Assembly (NCBI GenBank): GCA_023953845.1
Contig: JAMLJC010000001.1
Location: 1,426,001-1,490,000 of the forward strand
Direction of reading: 5' to 3'
Source: Rhizobiaceae bacterium
GTDB lineage: Bacteria > Pseudomonadota > Alphaproteobacteria > Rhizobiales > Rhizobiaceae
Length of the DNA: 64,000 nucleotides
The translations under genes and the position numbers were made by a program. Below are positions 34,879 to 43,479 of the stretch, piece by piece. Position 1 is the stretch's first letter. Each line of letters starts with the position of its first letter. Under the pieces are notes generated by a model. That model did no database searches. It was given only the letters and a program-made list of their open reading frames with translations, and was not told the DNA's origin.

Positions 34879-35862
34879 ATGACCATAGACCCCTGGGCCA
34901 TCGCGACAATCGCGCTTCTGGCGCTGGGCCTCGGCGCGGTGCTGTTCCATCGACCGCTGCTGGGACTTCTAGGCTATGAACTGTGGCCCACCGAACCGCA
35001 GCGCACCGCTCGCGAGGAACTGATGTCCTCAGTCGAGGAACTGCAGCGGGAAGGCGGGGCGGTGACGCATGACCGCGCGCGCGTCGGCGGCCTGCTGGAC
35101 CTGCATGAGCTGGAAGTCTCCGACGTCATGGTCCACCGCACCAAGATGCGCTCGGTCAATGCCGACATGCCGCCGGAAGCCCTGCTGCGCGAAATCCTCC
35201 AGAGCCCGCACACCCGCATGCCGCTGTGGCGCGGCACCGCCGACAACATCGTCGGCGTGCTGCATGCCAAGGACCTGCTGCGCGCCCTCAACGAGGTCGG
35301 CAACGACTTTTCGCGCATCGACGTGGCGAAGATCGCGTCGAAACCGTGGTTCGTGCCGGACACCACGACGCTGGAGGACCAGCTCAACGCGTTCCTGCGC
35401 CGGCGGAGCCATTTCGCCATCGTCGTCGACGAATATGGCGAGATGGAAGGCCTCGTCACGCTGGAAGACATCATCGAGGAGATCGTCGGCGACATCTCCG
35501 ACGAGCACGATATCGACATGCAGGGCGTCAGGCAGGAGGCGGACGGGTCGGTCGTGGTCGACGGCTCCGTGCCGATCCGCGACCTGAACCGCGCGCTCGG
35601 CTGGGCGCTGCCCGATGACTGGGCGACCACGATTGCCGGGCTGGTGATCCACGAGGCGCAGTCCATCCCCGACGAAAAGCAGGCCTTCACCTTCCACGGC
35701 AAGCGCTTCATCGTGCTGAGGCGCGAAAAGAACCGGCTGACCCGCATCCGCATCCGTCCGCTTGCCGCCGCGACGGCCGATGCGATGAAGCCGCAGCCGA
35801 CGGCGGCTGAGCCGGCAGGCGCGCCGGGTATGACGCCGAAGCCCGACCTACCGGCGGAATAG
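34879..35862 (+). CDS. CorC/HlyC-like protein with CBS pair, DUF21 domain largely missing
   Basis: This 327-residue protein belongs to the HlyC/CorC (CNNM-like) family linked to magnesium or cobalt efflux and membrane stability. Usual members are about 430 residues with a four-segment DUF21 membrane domain. Here only one hydrophobic segment (about residues 8-24) precedes the linker LLGYELWPTEPQRTAREEL, so roughly 100 residues are absent. The CBS pair is intact (SDVMVHRTKM, GVLHAKDLL, IVVDEYGEMEGLVTLEDIIEEIVGDI), as is the CorC_HlyC domain (ADGSVVVDGSVPIRDLNRAL). There is no room upstream for the missing part. Its stop overlaps the convergent DUF1192 gene by 15 bp. Confidence 0.85.
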   Translation: MTIDPWAIATIALLALGLGAVLFHRPLLGLLGYELWPTEPQRTAREELMSSVEELQREGGAVTHDRARVGGLLDLHELEVSDVMVHRTKMRSVNADMPPEALLREILQSPHTRMPLWRGTADNIVGVLHAKDLLRALNEVGNDFSRIDVAKIASKPWFVPDTTTLEDQLNAFLRRRSHFAIVVDEYGEMEGLVTLEDIIEEIVGDISDEHDIDMQGVRQEADGSVVVDGSVPIRDLNRALGWALPDDWATTIAGLVIHEAQSIPDEKQAFTFHGKRFIVLRREKNRLTRIRIRPLAAATADAMKPQPTAAEPAGAPGMTPKPDLPAE

Positions 35863-36039
35863 CGCCTCCGCAGCCGACTTGCTGGCGCCCTTGGCTGAAA
35901 GCTCGCCTTCGAGCCGGCCGATCTCCGCGCGCAGAAGTTCGATCCGTTCCGTCAGTTCGCCCACCGACAGCAACGACAGGTCCTGCCCGATCTCGTGCGC
36001 CTTTTTCGGCTTTTTCGGTTCGTCGTCGAAAAGCGCCAT
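35848..36039 (-). CDS. DUF1192 domain protein
   Basis: This 63-residue protein begins MALFDDEPKKPKKAHEIGQD. A leucine-rich helix with heptad-like spacing follows (LSVGELTERIELLRAEIGRL), as in DUF1192, a family found mainly in alphaproteobacteria. It probably forms a short coiled coil; function unknown. The ATG is preceded by GGGAGTGGA; the frame is open further upstream without a good start. It is convergent with, and overlaps the end of, the CorC-like gene. Confidence 0.78.
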   Translation of the reverse strand: MALFDDEPKKPKKAHEIGQDLSLLSVGELTERIELLRAEIGRLEGELSAKGASKSAAEALFRR

Positions 36040-36142
36040 TTCCACTCCCTTCGCTTTGCAGTACCGGACGGTCAGCATAGATAGTCCAACGCGCGCAACG
36101 GGCAAATGCCCGATGGATTGTCGTGGAGCAGAAGGGGACGAC

Positions 36143-37147
36143 ATGACTGACACGCTTCCCGACCGGATGACGGCGATCGCGATCACGGAGCCCGGCGGTC
36201 CGCGCGTGCTGAAGCCTGAACGCCGTCCGCTGCCCGAACCCGACACCGGCGAGATCCTGATCCGCGTGAAGGCGGCCGGCGTCAACCGGCCGGACGTTCT
36301 GCAGCGAAAAGGCGCCTATCCGCCGCCGCCCGGCGCATCCGACCTGCCCGGCCTTGAGGTTTCCGGCATCGTTGTCGCATGCGGCGAAGGCGCCGAACGC
36401 TGGCGCATCGGCGCGGAGGTCTGCGCGCTGACGCCCGGCGGCGGCTATGCCGAATACGTCAAGGTGCACGAATCCAACGCCTTGCCGATACCGCACGGCT
36501 TCACTTTCACCGAGGCCGCGGCGCTCCCCGAAACCTTCTTCACCGTCTGGCACAACGTCTTCGAGCGCGGAGCGCTGAAGCCCGGCGAGTTCCTGCTGGT
36601 CCATGGCGGCAGCTCCGGCATCGGCACCACCGCGATACAGCTTGCCACGCAACTCGGCTCGAAGGTCATCGTCACCGCCGGCTCGGCGGAGAAATGCGCC
36701 GCCTGCGAGAAGCTCGGCGCAGTGCGCGCCATCAACTACCGCACGGAGGATTTCGTCGCCGTGGTCAAGGAGGTCACCGGCGGCAAGGGCGCCGACGTGA
36801 TCCTCGACATGGTAGCCGGGGACTATGTCGCGAAGAACTACCACGCAGCGGCGATGGACGGGCGCATCGTCCAGATCGCCACGCAGGCGGGAGCGGTGGC
36901 GAGCGCGGATTTCGCGCGGCTGATGATGAAGCGGCTGACGCACACCGGCTCGACGCTCCGCCCGCGCGGCGTCGAGTTCAAGGGCGCTATCGCGGCCGCG
37001 CTTGAGGCCAATGTCTGGCCGCTGCTCGCCGAACGCCGCATCGCGCCTGTGATGGACATGATCTTCCCGCTCACCGAAGCCTGGCGCGCGCATGAGCGGA
37101 TGGAGGAAGGCGAGCACATCGGCAAGATCGTGCTCGACGTGGCGTAG
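36143..37147 (+). CDS. NAD(P)H-quinone oxidoreductase, zinc-free MDR family
   Basis: This 334-residue protein is a QOR/PIG3-type medium-chain reductase. The N-terminal catalytic domain has VKAAGVNRPDVLQRKGAYPPPPG, and the Rossmann domain begins LVHGGSSGIGTTAIQLA. The zinc ligands of alcohol dehydrogenases are absent, as expected for quinone reductases. The ATG at 36143 has AGGGGAC upstream; ATG 36167 is a shorter option. Substrate is probably a small quinone or enone; this cannot be refined here. Confidence 0.88.
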   Translation: MTDTLPDRMTAIAITEPGGPRVLKPERRPLPEPDTGEILIRVKAAGVNRPDVLQRKGAYPPPPGASDLPGLEVSGIVVACGEGAERWRIGAEVCALTPGGGYAEYVKVHESNALPIPHGFTFTEAAALPETFFTVWHNVFERGALKPGEFLLVHGGSSGIGTTAIQLATQLGSKVIVTAGSAEKCAACEKLGAVRAINYRTEDFVAVVKEVTGGKGADVILDMVAGDYVAKNYHAAAMDGRIVQIATQAGAVASADFARLMMKRLTHTGSTLRPRGVEFKGAIAAALEANVWPLLAERRIAPVMDMIFPLTEAWRAHERMEEGEHIGKIVLDVA

Positions 37148-37173
37148 GGCCGACGGCGCACCGGGGATGGCGC

Positions 37174-37467
37174 TCAGTCCTCGCGCAGCCTGTCGAGCAG
37201 GGTGCGCATGTAGAAGCGCATGCAGGCTTCCGCCGCGATCATGCCGCGCCGGCCGAAATCGTTGACGCAGTCCGCGCGCGCGAAGGCGACCGTCCGGCAG
37301 CGGCGCGTCTTGCGGCAGGCGCGAAAGCGGCAGCGCAGGGGCGCGTCGTCCATATCCGCGCCGACGGCGAGGGCAAGCGCGAGCATGCGGTCGAAATCCG
37401 GGATCTCGCGCAGCCTGGCGAGCGTTTCCTCCCGCAGCGCGGCGATCCGCACCGCTTCGCCCTGCAC
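37174..37467 (-). CDS. Conserved Cys-containing small protein, unknown function
   Basis: The frame encodes about 97 residues from GTG 37467, or 135 from TTG 37581; the start is uncertain. The core is EIPDFDRMLALALAVGADMDDAPLRC followed by RFRACRKTRRC, giving three Cys in a basic cluster, and a fourth in ADCVNDFG. Similar small proteins are annotated as hypothetical in Hyphomicrobiales. The Cys/Arg cluster suggests metal or nucleic acid contact, but that is a guess. It is convergent with the quinone reductase gene. Confidence 0.55.
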   Translation of the reverse strand: MQGEAVRIAALREETLARLREIPDFDRMLALALAVGADMDDAPLRCRFRACRKTRRCRTVAFARADCVNDFGRRGMIAAEACMRFYMRTLLDRLRED

Positions 37468-37933
37468 ACCGCTGGCACCGTCTTTCTCGCCCAGGCAAAT
37501 CTCCTTTCGGCATGAAGGATCGTTCCCGCGCGCGATCGTCGCGGCGGGTGGGAAACGGACGCATGGCAGGCGTCGAGGCAATGAAATTCGAGACGCGCGC
37601 CATGCGTCCGTCCGATGGCTTGCCCTGCCGCCGGCCCGGCTGCGTCACGAGGCAGCCCGTCGGCGACGGCTCGGGCCCGGACCTGGGGGCTCATCGCCCA
37701 GCCGCACCACCGTCAGTGCGACCGGCCCGGCATCGACGCTTGCCCGGATGCCCGGTGCGCATCCGTTCCCGGCGCAAGCGATTTCGAGGCGGGATTATGC
37801 GCGCACTTTTCCGGACGGGGAGAAAATAGCGCTGGCATTCTTGATTCTATTGGGAAATCCGGCGAATCCATCCCCGTCGGCCGGGACTACGCCGGGGTTT
37901 GGACCGTTTCCTTCCGGCAACCGGGGGATCAAG
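37468..37933. other. Stretch without a supported gene
   Basis: Apart from a possible 5' extension of the small Cys protein (to 37581), I see no credible gene, RNA, repeat array or operator here. Frames present are GC-driven and lack start signals. Confidence 0.5.
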
Positions 37934-38413
37934 TCAGCCGCGGCGCGGCGCCTCGATTGCGGCGACGTCGATCTTGCGCATGTCCATCATCGCCTCGAAA
38001 GCGCGCTTGCCTTCCGCGCCGCCAACCGCCAGCGCCTCGGTCAATACGCGCGGCGTGATCTGCCAGTTGACGCCCCACCGGTCCTTGCACCAGCCGCAGG
38101 CGCTCTCCTGACCGCCATTGCCGACGATGGCGTTCCAGTAGCAGTCGGTCTCTTCCTGATCGTCGGTCGCGATCTGAAACGAGAAGGCCTCGTTGTGCTT
38201 GAACATCGGACCGCCATTGAGGCCGATGCAAGGGATGCCGAGGACCGTGAAATTGACGACCAGAACGTCGCCTTGCTTGCCGGATGGAAAGTCGCCGGGC
38301 GCGCGATGGATGTCGCCGACGGCGCTGTCAGGGAAGGTCTCCGCGTAAAAGCGGGCGGCCGCCTCGGCGTCGTTGTCGTACCAGAGGCAGATCGTGTTCT
38401 TGGGGGTGGACAT
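37934..38413 (-). CDS. VOC family protein, PhnB-like
   Basis: This 159-residue protein has the glyoxalase/VOC fold of the PhnB (3-demethylubiquinone methyltransferase-like) group. It begins MSTPKNTICLWYDNDAEAAARFY and has GGPMFKHNEAFSFQIATDDQEE, ETDCYWNAIV and CGWCKDRWGVNWQITPRVL. Such proteins are often annotated as methyltransferases, but the fold has no SAM site; function unknown. AAGGAAG precedes the ATG. Confidence 0.85.
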   Translation of the reverse strand: MSTPKNTICLWYDNDAEAAARFYAETFPDSAVGDIHRAPGDFPSGKQGDVLVVNFTVLGIPCIGLNGGPMFKHNEAFSFQIATDDQEETDCYWNAIVGNGGQESACGWCKDRWGVNWQITPRVLTEALAVGGAEGKRAFEAMMDMRKIDVAAIEAPRRG

Positions 38414-38613
38414 CTCGCTTCCTTTGCTTTCGAGCCGTTGCTTCGGGGCGCGCGCATGGGTTTGCTTCGATAGGGGAACGGGCAACGCGCACGGGAGAAT
38501 GACGTTCCGGGCGCGTGATTTCCGACAGCACGGCCAAGAAATTCAGCGAACCGGAATAAGGCACGCCGGAACGGCGCGAATTCCGGCCTTCGCGATGCCT
38601 TTCCCGCTTTTCG

Positions 38614-38642
38614 TTGCTCTTTGCATGCATCCCGGCTATATA
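38614..38642 (+). promoter_or_regulatory. Likely promoter of trcR
   Basis: TTGCTC (38614-38619) and TATATA (38637-38642) are separated by 17 bp, a good sigma70-like spacing. They would start transcription near 38649, 72 bp before the ATG. The rest of the 38414-38720 gap shows nothing else. Confidence 0.4.
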
Positions 38643-38720
38643 CCTCCCCGATTTCCCAAAATTGGTGGCTTTGCCCACCGCCCGCGAAAGGGACGCGGGC
38701 GAACGAGAGGATATTTTTCG

Positions 38721-39422
38721 ATGGCCAATACCCTGCTGATGCCCAAGGCGACCGCCGTCTGGCTGGTCGACAACACCGCGCTTTCCTTCGATCAGATCGC
38801 CCAGTTCTGCACGCTTCACCCGCTTGAGGTGAAGGCTATCGCCGACGGCGAATCCGCGCAGGGCATCAAGGGCATGGACCCGATCATGACCGGCCAGCTG
38901 ACCCGCGAGGAGATCGCGCGCGGCGAAGCCGACGAGAATTATCGCCTGAAGCTCTCGGACCCGAAGGTGCGCGTGCCGGAATCCAAGCGCAAGGGTCCGC
39001 GCTACACGCCGCTCTCCAAACGGCAGGACCGCCCCAACGCCATATTGTGGCTGGTGCGCAACCATCCCGAACTCAAGGACGCGCAGATCTCGCGCCTCGT
39101 CGGCACGACCAAGGCCACCATCGAACAGATCCGCGAGCGCAAGCACTGGAATGCCGCGAATCTCGTGCCGATGGACCCGGTGACGCTCGGCCTCTGCTCG
39201 CAGATCGACCTCGACATCGAGGTGCAGCGCGCCTCCAAGGGCCTCGCGCCGGCCGCGCCGACGGGCGACACGCTGCTGCCGGCCGCACTCACCGAGCGCC
39301 TGACGCCCGAAACCGAGAAGCCGAAGCGCGACGAGGACGAGGAACTCGACGCGAATGCCGTCTTCGCCAAGCTTTCGGCGCTGAAGTCGAAGGAGCCGGC
39401 TGAGGACGATTCGGGCGAATAG
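38721..39422 (+). CDS. trcR: Cell cycle transcriptional regulator TrcR (DUF1013)
   Basis: This 233-residue protein matches the DUF1013 family, characterised as TrcR in Caulobacter and rhizobia, where it occupies promoters of cell-cycle genes with RNA polymerase. Conserved parts are MANTLLMPKATAVWLVDNTA, FDQIAQFCTLHPLEVKAIADG, PNAILWLVRNHPELKDAQI and the helix-turn-helix-like SRLVGTTKATIEQIRERKHW. The acidic C-terminal 40 residues are variable. It is a core alphaproteobacterial gene. The start is set by the conserved N-terminus; GAGAGG lies 13 bases upstream. Confidence 0.9.
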   Translation: MANTLLMPKATAVWLVDNTALSFDQIAQFCTLHPLEVKAIADGESAQGIKGMDPIMTGQLTREEIARGEADENYRLKLSDPKVRVPESKRKGPRYTPLSKRQDRPNAILWLVRNHPELKDAQISRLVGTTKATIEQIRERKHWNAANLVPMDPVTLGLCSQIDLDIEVQRASKGLAPAAPTGDTLLPAALTERLTPETEKPKRDEDEELDANAVFAKLSALKSKEPAEDDSGE

Positions 39423-39464
39423 GAAAGATCGGTGAGCAGATGGCGCCGGCTCGCCGTTCACCGC

Positions 39465-41870
39465 TCACAGATCTCCGTTCACAGCCCTCAAATGCCGTAT
39501 TGGCCTTCCCGGCGTGAGCGCCTGCGCCGCCGCGACGATGCCGGCGGCGTCGATGCCGAAATGGCGGTAGAGCGAGCCGAGCGAGCCGGTCTGTCCGAAA
39601 TGCTCGACGCCGAGCGAACGCGTGCGATGGCCGGCCACCGAGCCGAGCCAGGCAAGCGTTGCCGGATGGCCGTCGATGACCGTGACCAGCCCGCAATGCG
39701 GCGGCAATCCGTCGAGAAGCCTTTCTATGTGGCTCTTCGCATGGACGAGCCCCTTTTCGCGCGCGTGTGATGCGGCGGTCCAGCCGGCGTTCAGCCGATC
39801 GGCCGAGGTGACCGCCAGCAGGCCGATGTCGCGGCGGTCCTCCCCCATCAGGCCGACTGCCTCGATCGCCTCCGGCGCCACCGCGCCGGTATAGGCGACG
39901 ACGAGTTGCGCGTTCGGCCCCGGCTTGCGCATCCAGTAAGCGCCGTTGATGACGTCCTCGGCGAGTTCGGACGTCATCTGCCGCTTCGGCTGGTCGATGG
40001 TGCGGGTGGAAAGACGCAGATAGACCGAGCCGCCGACATGATCGCGCAGCCATGACAGCGGGTCGGGCTCGGCCTCGCCATCGCGCTGCACATAGTCGAA
40101 GGCCCAGCGCATGATGGCGGCCAGTTCGTCGACGAAGGCCGGCTCGAAGCTCGCCAGCCCGTCCTGCGCCATGCCGATCAGCGGCGTGGCGATCGACTGG
40201 TGCGCGCCCCCTTCGCCGGCCAGCGTGATGCCGGACGGCGTGGCGGCAAGAATGAAGCGCGCATCCTGATAGCAGGCGTAGTTCAGCGCATCGAGCCCGC
40301 GCTGGATGAACGGGTCGTAGAGCGTGCCGACCGGGATCAGCCGTTCGCCGAAGATCGAATGCGACAGGCCGAGCGCCGAGAGCAGGATGAAGAGGTTCAT
40401 CTCGGCGATGCCGAGCTCCATGTGCTGGCCCTTGGGCGAAAACGTCCAGTTGTAGGTGGACGGAATGCGCTCGGCCTTGAAGACGTCGGCCAGTTCCTTT
40501 CGGGCGAAGAGGCCGCGGCGGTTCACCCAGGCACCGAGATTGGTCGAGACGGTGACGTCGGGCGAGGTCGTCACGATGCGGTCGGCGAGCGGAGCGTCCG
40601 ACTTGCCGATCTCATGCATGATGAGGCCGAAACCCTGCTGCGTCGACATGGCCGGTTGCGCGCCGAATTCCAGCGTTTCCGGCACGGGCAGGCGTGGCGC
40701 GTGATAGCGGCGGGCGCCCTTCGCGTTGAACGGTACCTTCGCCAGAAAGGCCTTCAGTTCGGCCGGCGTGGCATCAAGCCCCTCGAACGGCTCCCATTCG
40801 CGGCCGGCACGCACCTTCAACGCCTCCTGCAAGGACGCGACCTGCGCCGGCGTCATCAGCCCGGCATGGTTGTCCTTGTGGCCCGCGAGCGGCAGGCCGA
40901 ACCCCTTGATCGTGTAGGCGATGAAGCAGACCGGCCGGTCGTGCTTGCGCGCCGCCTCGAAGGCTTCGAGCAGCGACGGCATGTCGTGGCCGCCGAGATT
41001 GCCCATCAGCCGGGCGAGTTCGTCGTCGCTGCGGCTGTCGATCAGGCGCGAGACGTCGCCCTGGTCGCCGAGATCGTCGCTGAGGCGCTTGCGCCATGCC
41101 GCGCCGCCCTGGAAGGTGAGCGCCGAATAGAGCTGGTTGGGGCAGGCGTCGATCCAGTCGCGCAGCTTGTCGCCGCCCGGCTCGGCGAAGGCGGCCTGTT
41201 GCAGCTTGCCGTGCTTGATGATGACGACATCCCAGCCGAAATTGCGGAACATCGCCTCGAAGCGCGCCCACAGGCCCTCGCGCACCACGGCGTCGAGGCT
41301 CTGGCGGTTGTAGTCTACCACCCACCACGTGTTGCGCACGCCATGCTTCCAGCCTTCGAGCAAGGCTTCGAAGATATTGCCCTCGTCCATCTCGGCATCG
41401 CCGATCAACGCGACCATCTTGCCTTCCGGCAGGTCGCCGCCCCAGCCCTTGGTGCGGATGTAGTCCTGCGCCAGCGAGGCGAAGAGCGTCTGCGCCACGC
41501 CGAGACCGACCGAGCCGGTGGAGAAATCCACGTCGTCGGTGTCCTTGGTGCGCGAGGGATAGGATTGCGCGCCCTTGTAGCCGCGGAAGTTCTTCAGCTT
41601 CTCCAGCGTCTGGTTGCCGAGCAGATACTGGATGGCGTGGAAGATCGGGCTGGCATGCGGTTTCACCGCAACGCGATCCTCCGGCCTGAGCACCGAGAAG
41701 TAGAGCGCCGTCATGATCGTCGCCAGCGACGCGGAGGAGGCCTGGTGGCCGCCGACCTTCAGCCCGTCCTCGCTGTCGCGCAGATGGTTGGCGTTGTGGA
41801 TCATCCACGTCGCGAGCCAGAGCACCTTGCGCTCCAGATCGCCGAGCATCGCCACTTTCCTGTCGGCCAT
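39465..41870 (-). CDS. AceE-like homodimeric 2-oxoacid dehydrogenase E1 (transketolase family)
   Basis: This 801-residue ThDP enzyme follows the single-chain E1 (AceE) plan. The ThDP/Mg motif is GDAEMDEGN (157-165), after GGHQASSASLATIMTALYF. The pyrimidine domain has GQHMELGIAEMNLFILLSALGLS and TLYDPFIQRGLD. It is often annotated simply as transketolase. No E2 or E3 gene is adjacent, so it may use shared lipoyl partners. An Lrp regulator lies divergently with a perfect operator between them. In Pseudomonas MdeB, an AceE-like 2-oxobutyrate dehydrogenase, also pairs with an Lrp regulator. That parallel suggests a 2-oxoacid from amino acid breakdown, not proven here. Confidence 0.82.
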   Translation of the reverse strand: MADRKVAMLGDLERKVLWLATWMIHNANHLRDSEDGLKVGGHQASSASLATIMTALYFSVLRPEDRVAVKPHASPIFHAIQYLLGNQTLEKLKNFRGYKGAQSYPSRTKDTDDVDFSTGSVGLGVAQTLFASLAQDYIRTKGWGGDLPEGKMVALIGDAEMDEGNIFEALLEGWKHGVRNTWWVVDYNRQSLDAVVREGLWARFEAMFRNFGWDVVIIKHGKLQQAAFAEPGGDKLRDWIDACPNQLYSALTFQGGAAWRKRLSDDLGDQGDVSRLIDSRSDDELARLMGNLGGHDMPSLLEAFEAARKHDRPVCFIAYTIKGFGLPLAGHKDNHAGLMTPAQVASLQEALKVRAGREWEPFEGLDATPAELKAFLAKVPFNAKGARRYHAPRLPVPETLEFGAQPAMSTQQGFGLIMHEIGKSDAPLADRIVTTSPDVTVSTNLGAWVNRRGLFARKELADVFKAERIPSTYNWTFSPKGQHMELGIAEMNLFILLSALGLSHSIFGERLIPVGTLYDPFIQRGLDALNYACYQDARFILAATPSGITLAGEGGAHQSIATPLIGMAQDGLASFEPAFVDELAAIMRWAFDYVQRDGEAEPDPLSWLRDHVGGSVYLRLSTRTIDQPKRQMTSELAEDVINGAYWMRKPGPNAQLVVAYTGAVAPEAIEAVGLMGEDRRDIGLLAVTSADRLNAGWTAASHAREKGLVHAKSHIERLLDGLPPHCGLVTVIDGHPATLAWLGSVAGHRTRSLGVEHFGQTGSLGSLYRHFGIDAAGIVAAAQALTPGRPIRHLRAVNGDL

Positions 41871-41940
41871 GACCGCTTCTCCCGGTTCCGAAAGCCAGCA
41901 TAGGGCGTGATCGGGGGCGAAACCGATCAAAAACAGGTTG

Positions 41941-41964
41941 TTTGAGCCATCGATTTGGCTCAAA
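41941..41964. promoter_or_regulatory. Lrp-type operator between the E1 gene and lrp
   Basis: TTTGAGCCA (41941-41949) and TGGCTCAAA (41956-41964) form a perfect 9-bp inverted repeat with spacer TCGATT. It lies 37 bp before the lrp ATG and 70 bp before the E1 ATG, suitable for control of both divergent genes. Confidence 0.65.
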
Positions 41965-42001
41965 TATCCAAGAAATCCGCCAAAGCAGGTGAAATGAACC
42001 A

Positions 42002-42466
42002 ATGTCGGAAATAGACGACATCGACCGCAAGATCATTGCCGCGCTGCAGGCGGACGGCAAGATCACCGTCAACGAACTGGCCGAACAGGTCGGGCTGTCG
42101 CCCTCGCCCTGCGCGCGGCGCGTCCGGATGCTCGAACAGGCCGGCGTCATCAAGGGTTATGCCGCCATCATCGACCAGAAGAAGGTCGGCCTGCCGATCA
42201 GCGCCTTTGCCTCGATCAAGCTGGAGCGCCAGCGCGAGGACGCGCTGGAACGTTTCTCCAAGGCGGTGGCGCGCTGGCCGGAAGTGGTGGACTGCTATCT
42301 GATGACCGGGCAGCGCGACTACCTGCTGCGCATCGTCGTGCGCGATCTCGAGGCCTATGAGCACTTCCTCAACGACAAGCTGACGCGCCTCGACGGCGTC
42401 GCCTCGATCGAGACCAGCTTCGCGCTGAAGCAGGTGAAGCGCTCCGAAATTTTGCCGATCGGTTAG
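42002..42466 (+). CDS. Lrp/AsnC family transcriptional regulator
   Basis: This 154-residue regulator has an N-terminal winged helix (DRKIIAALQADGKITVNELA, then EQVGLSPSPCARRVRMLEQAG) and a RAM ligand-binding domain (FASIKLERQREDALERF, VVDCYLMTGQRDYLLRIVV). Lrp-type proteins sense amino acids and often control an adjacent catabolic gene. The divergent E1 gene and intervening palindrome make it the probable target; the effector is unknown. It is convergent with the metallo-hydrolase gene, with two bases between stops. Confidence 0.92.
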   Translation: MSEIDDIDRKIIAALQADGKITVNELAEQVGLSPSPCARRVRMLEQAGVIKGYAAIIDQKKVGLPISAFASIKLERQREDALERFSKAVARWPEVVDCYLMTGQRDYLLRIVVRDLEAYEHFLNDKLTRLDGVASIETSFALKQVKRSEILPIG

Positions 42467-42468
42467 AG

Positions 42469-43305
42469 CTACACGCCCTCCAGCACCACGATGGTCGGGC
42501 GGTCCGGCAAGGTCTTAAGCGTCACCTCCAGCGAGCGGCCGTCGCGATAGTCGACCGCGAAACCCTCGCCCATCAGGCCAAGGAATTCGCCGAGCGGCGT
42601 CGAGTGCCGGTGCATGGGCAGGATCATCGAGGAATAGAGCCGTGTGGCGATCTCGCTCATCGAGCCGAGCGACTGGGTCATGCCGCCGTCGATCGGCACC
42701 ATCAGTATATCGAGCCGGCCGATCGCGCCGTATTGCTGGTCGCTGAGCCGCGTATGCAGGTGGCCGAGATGGCCGATGCAGAGATTGGCGACCTCGAAGA
42801 TGAAGATCGAGTTGCCGTCGCGCTCCAGTTCGCCGCCCCAGTTGCGGATGTCGGTCGGCACATTGCGGATATAGACGTCGTCGACCACCACGGCGTGCCT
42901 TGCAGGACCGCCTTCCGGATTCCAGCCGCGCAGCACATACCCGATGCGCGGATCCGGAGCATCGGTGAAATGGGTGCGGTGCGCCTTGTTCATGGTGACG
43001 ACGTCGGGCAGCGGATCGCCGCCATAGACGCCCGAGAAATCGGTGGCGATGCGCACGCCGCCGGGAGTCTCGATGATATAGGTGGAATGGCCGGCATAGG
43101 TGATCCTCACCGGTCCGTCGACGAAAGTCTGCGTCAGGGTCGGCGCCGGCGAGAAGCTGGCATAGGTGACACCGGGCAACGCGTTGGCAATCGCCACGCA
43201 TCTGCTGGGGACCGGCGCTTCCTGCGCCTGCGCCGGAGCGATCAGCCACAGCAGGGACAGCGAAACGATTGCCGCGACGGATCTGACGATACGGCTGGCA
43301 GGCAT
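42469..43305 (-). CDS. Secreted MBL-fold metallo-hydrolase
   Basis: This 278-residue protein has a signal peptide (SLSLLWLIAPAQAQ, cleaved near residue 28). Its fold is of the UPF0173/MBL type: VRITYAGHSTYIIETPGGVRIATDFSG, CIGHLGHLHTRLSDQQYG and SSMILPMHRHS. The zinc site uses the L type (no classical HxHxDH), as in many UlaG-like members. It acts in the periplasm; substrate unknown. Confidence 0.78.
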   Translation of the reverse strand: MPASRIVRSVAAIVSLSLLWLIAPAQAQEAPVPSRCVAIANALPGVTYASFSPAPTLTQTFVDGPVRITYAGHSTYIIETPGGVRIATDFSGVYGGDPLPDVVTMNKAHRTHFTDAPDPRIGYVLRGWNPEGGPARHAVVVDDVYIRNVPTDIRNWGGELERDGNSIFIFEVANLCIGHLGHLHTRLSDQQYGAIGRLDILMVPIDGGMTQSLGSMSEIATRLYSSMILPMHRHSTPLGEFLGLMGEGFAVDYRDGRSLEVTLKTLPDRPTIVVLEGV

Positions 43306-43479
43306 GAGGAATCTCCGCGGCTGGCAGTCGGCGCCCCTCCCACACTATGCACCGCGCGCGCCGAGCAGGATGTCACAAATGCGCGAGTGACCAGATATGC
43401 CGCCGACTGGACCTTTTCCGGCGATTTATTTATATAGCCGGCCATTCCGAACATCCCGATAGTCACGAACAGGGGCACT

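Noticed and set aside
35879..36142. Extended start of the quinone reductase frame
   Set aside because: The upstream part lies antisense to the DUF1192 gene; ATG 36143 has a good ribosome site and begins a normal N-terminus.
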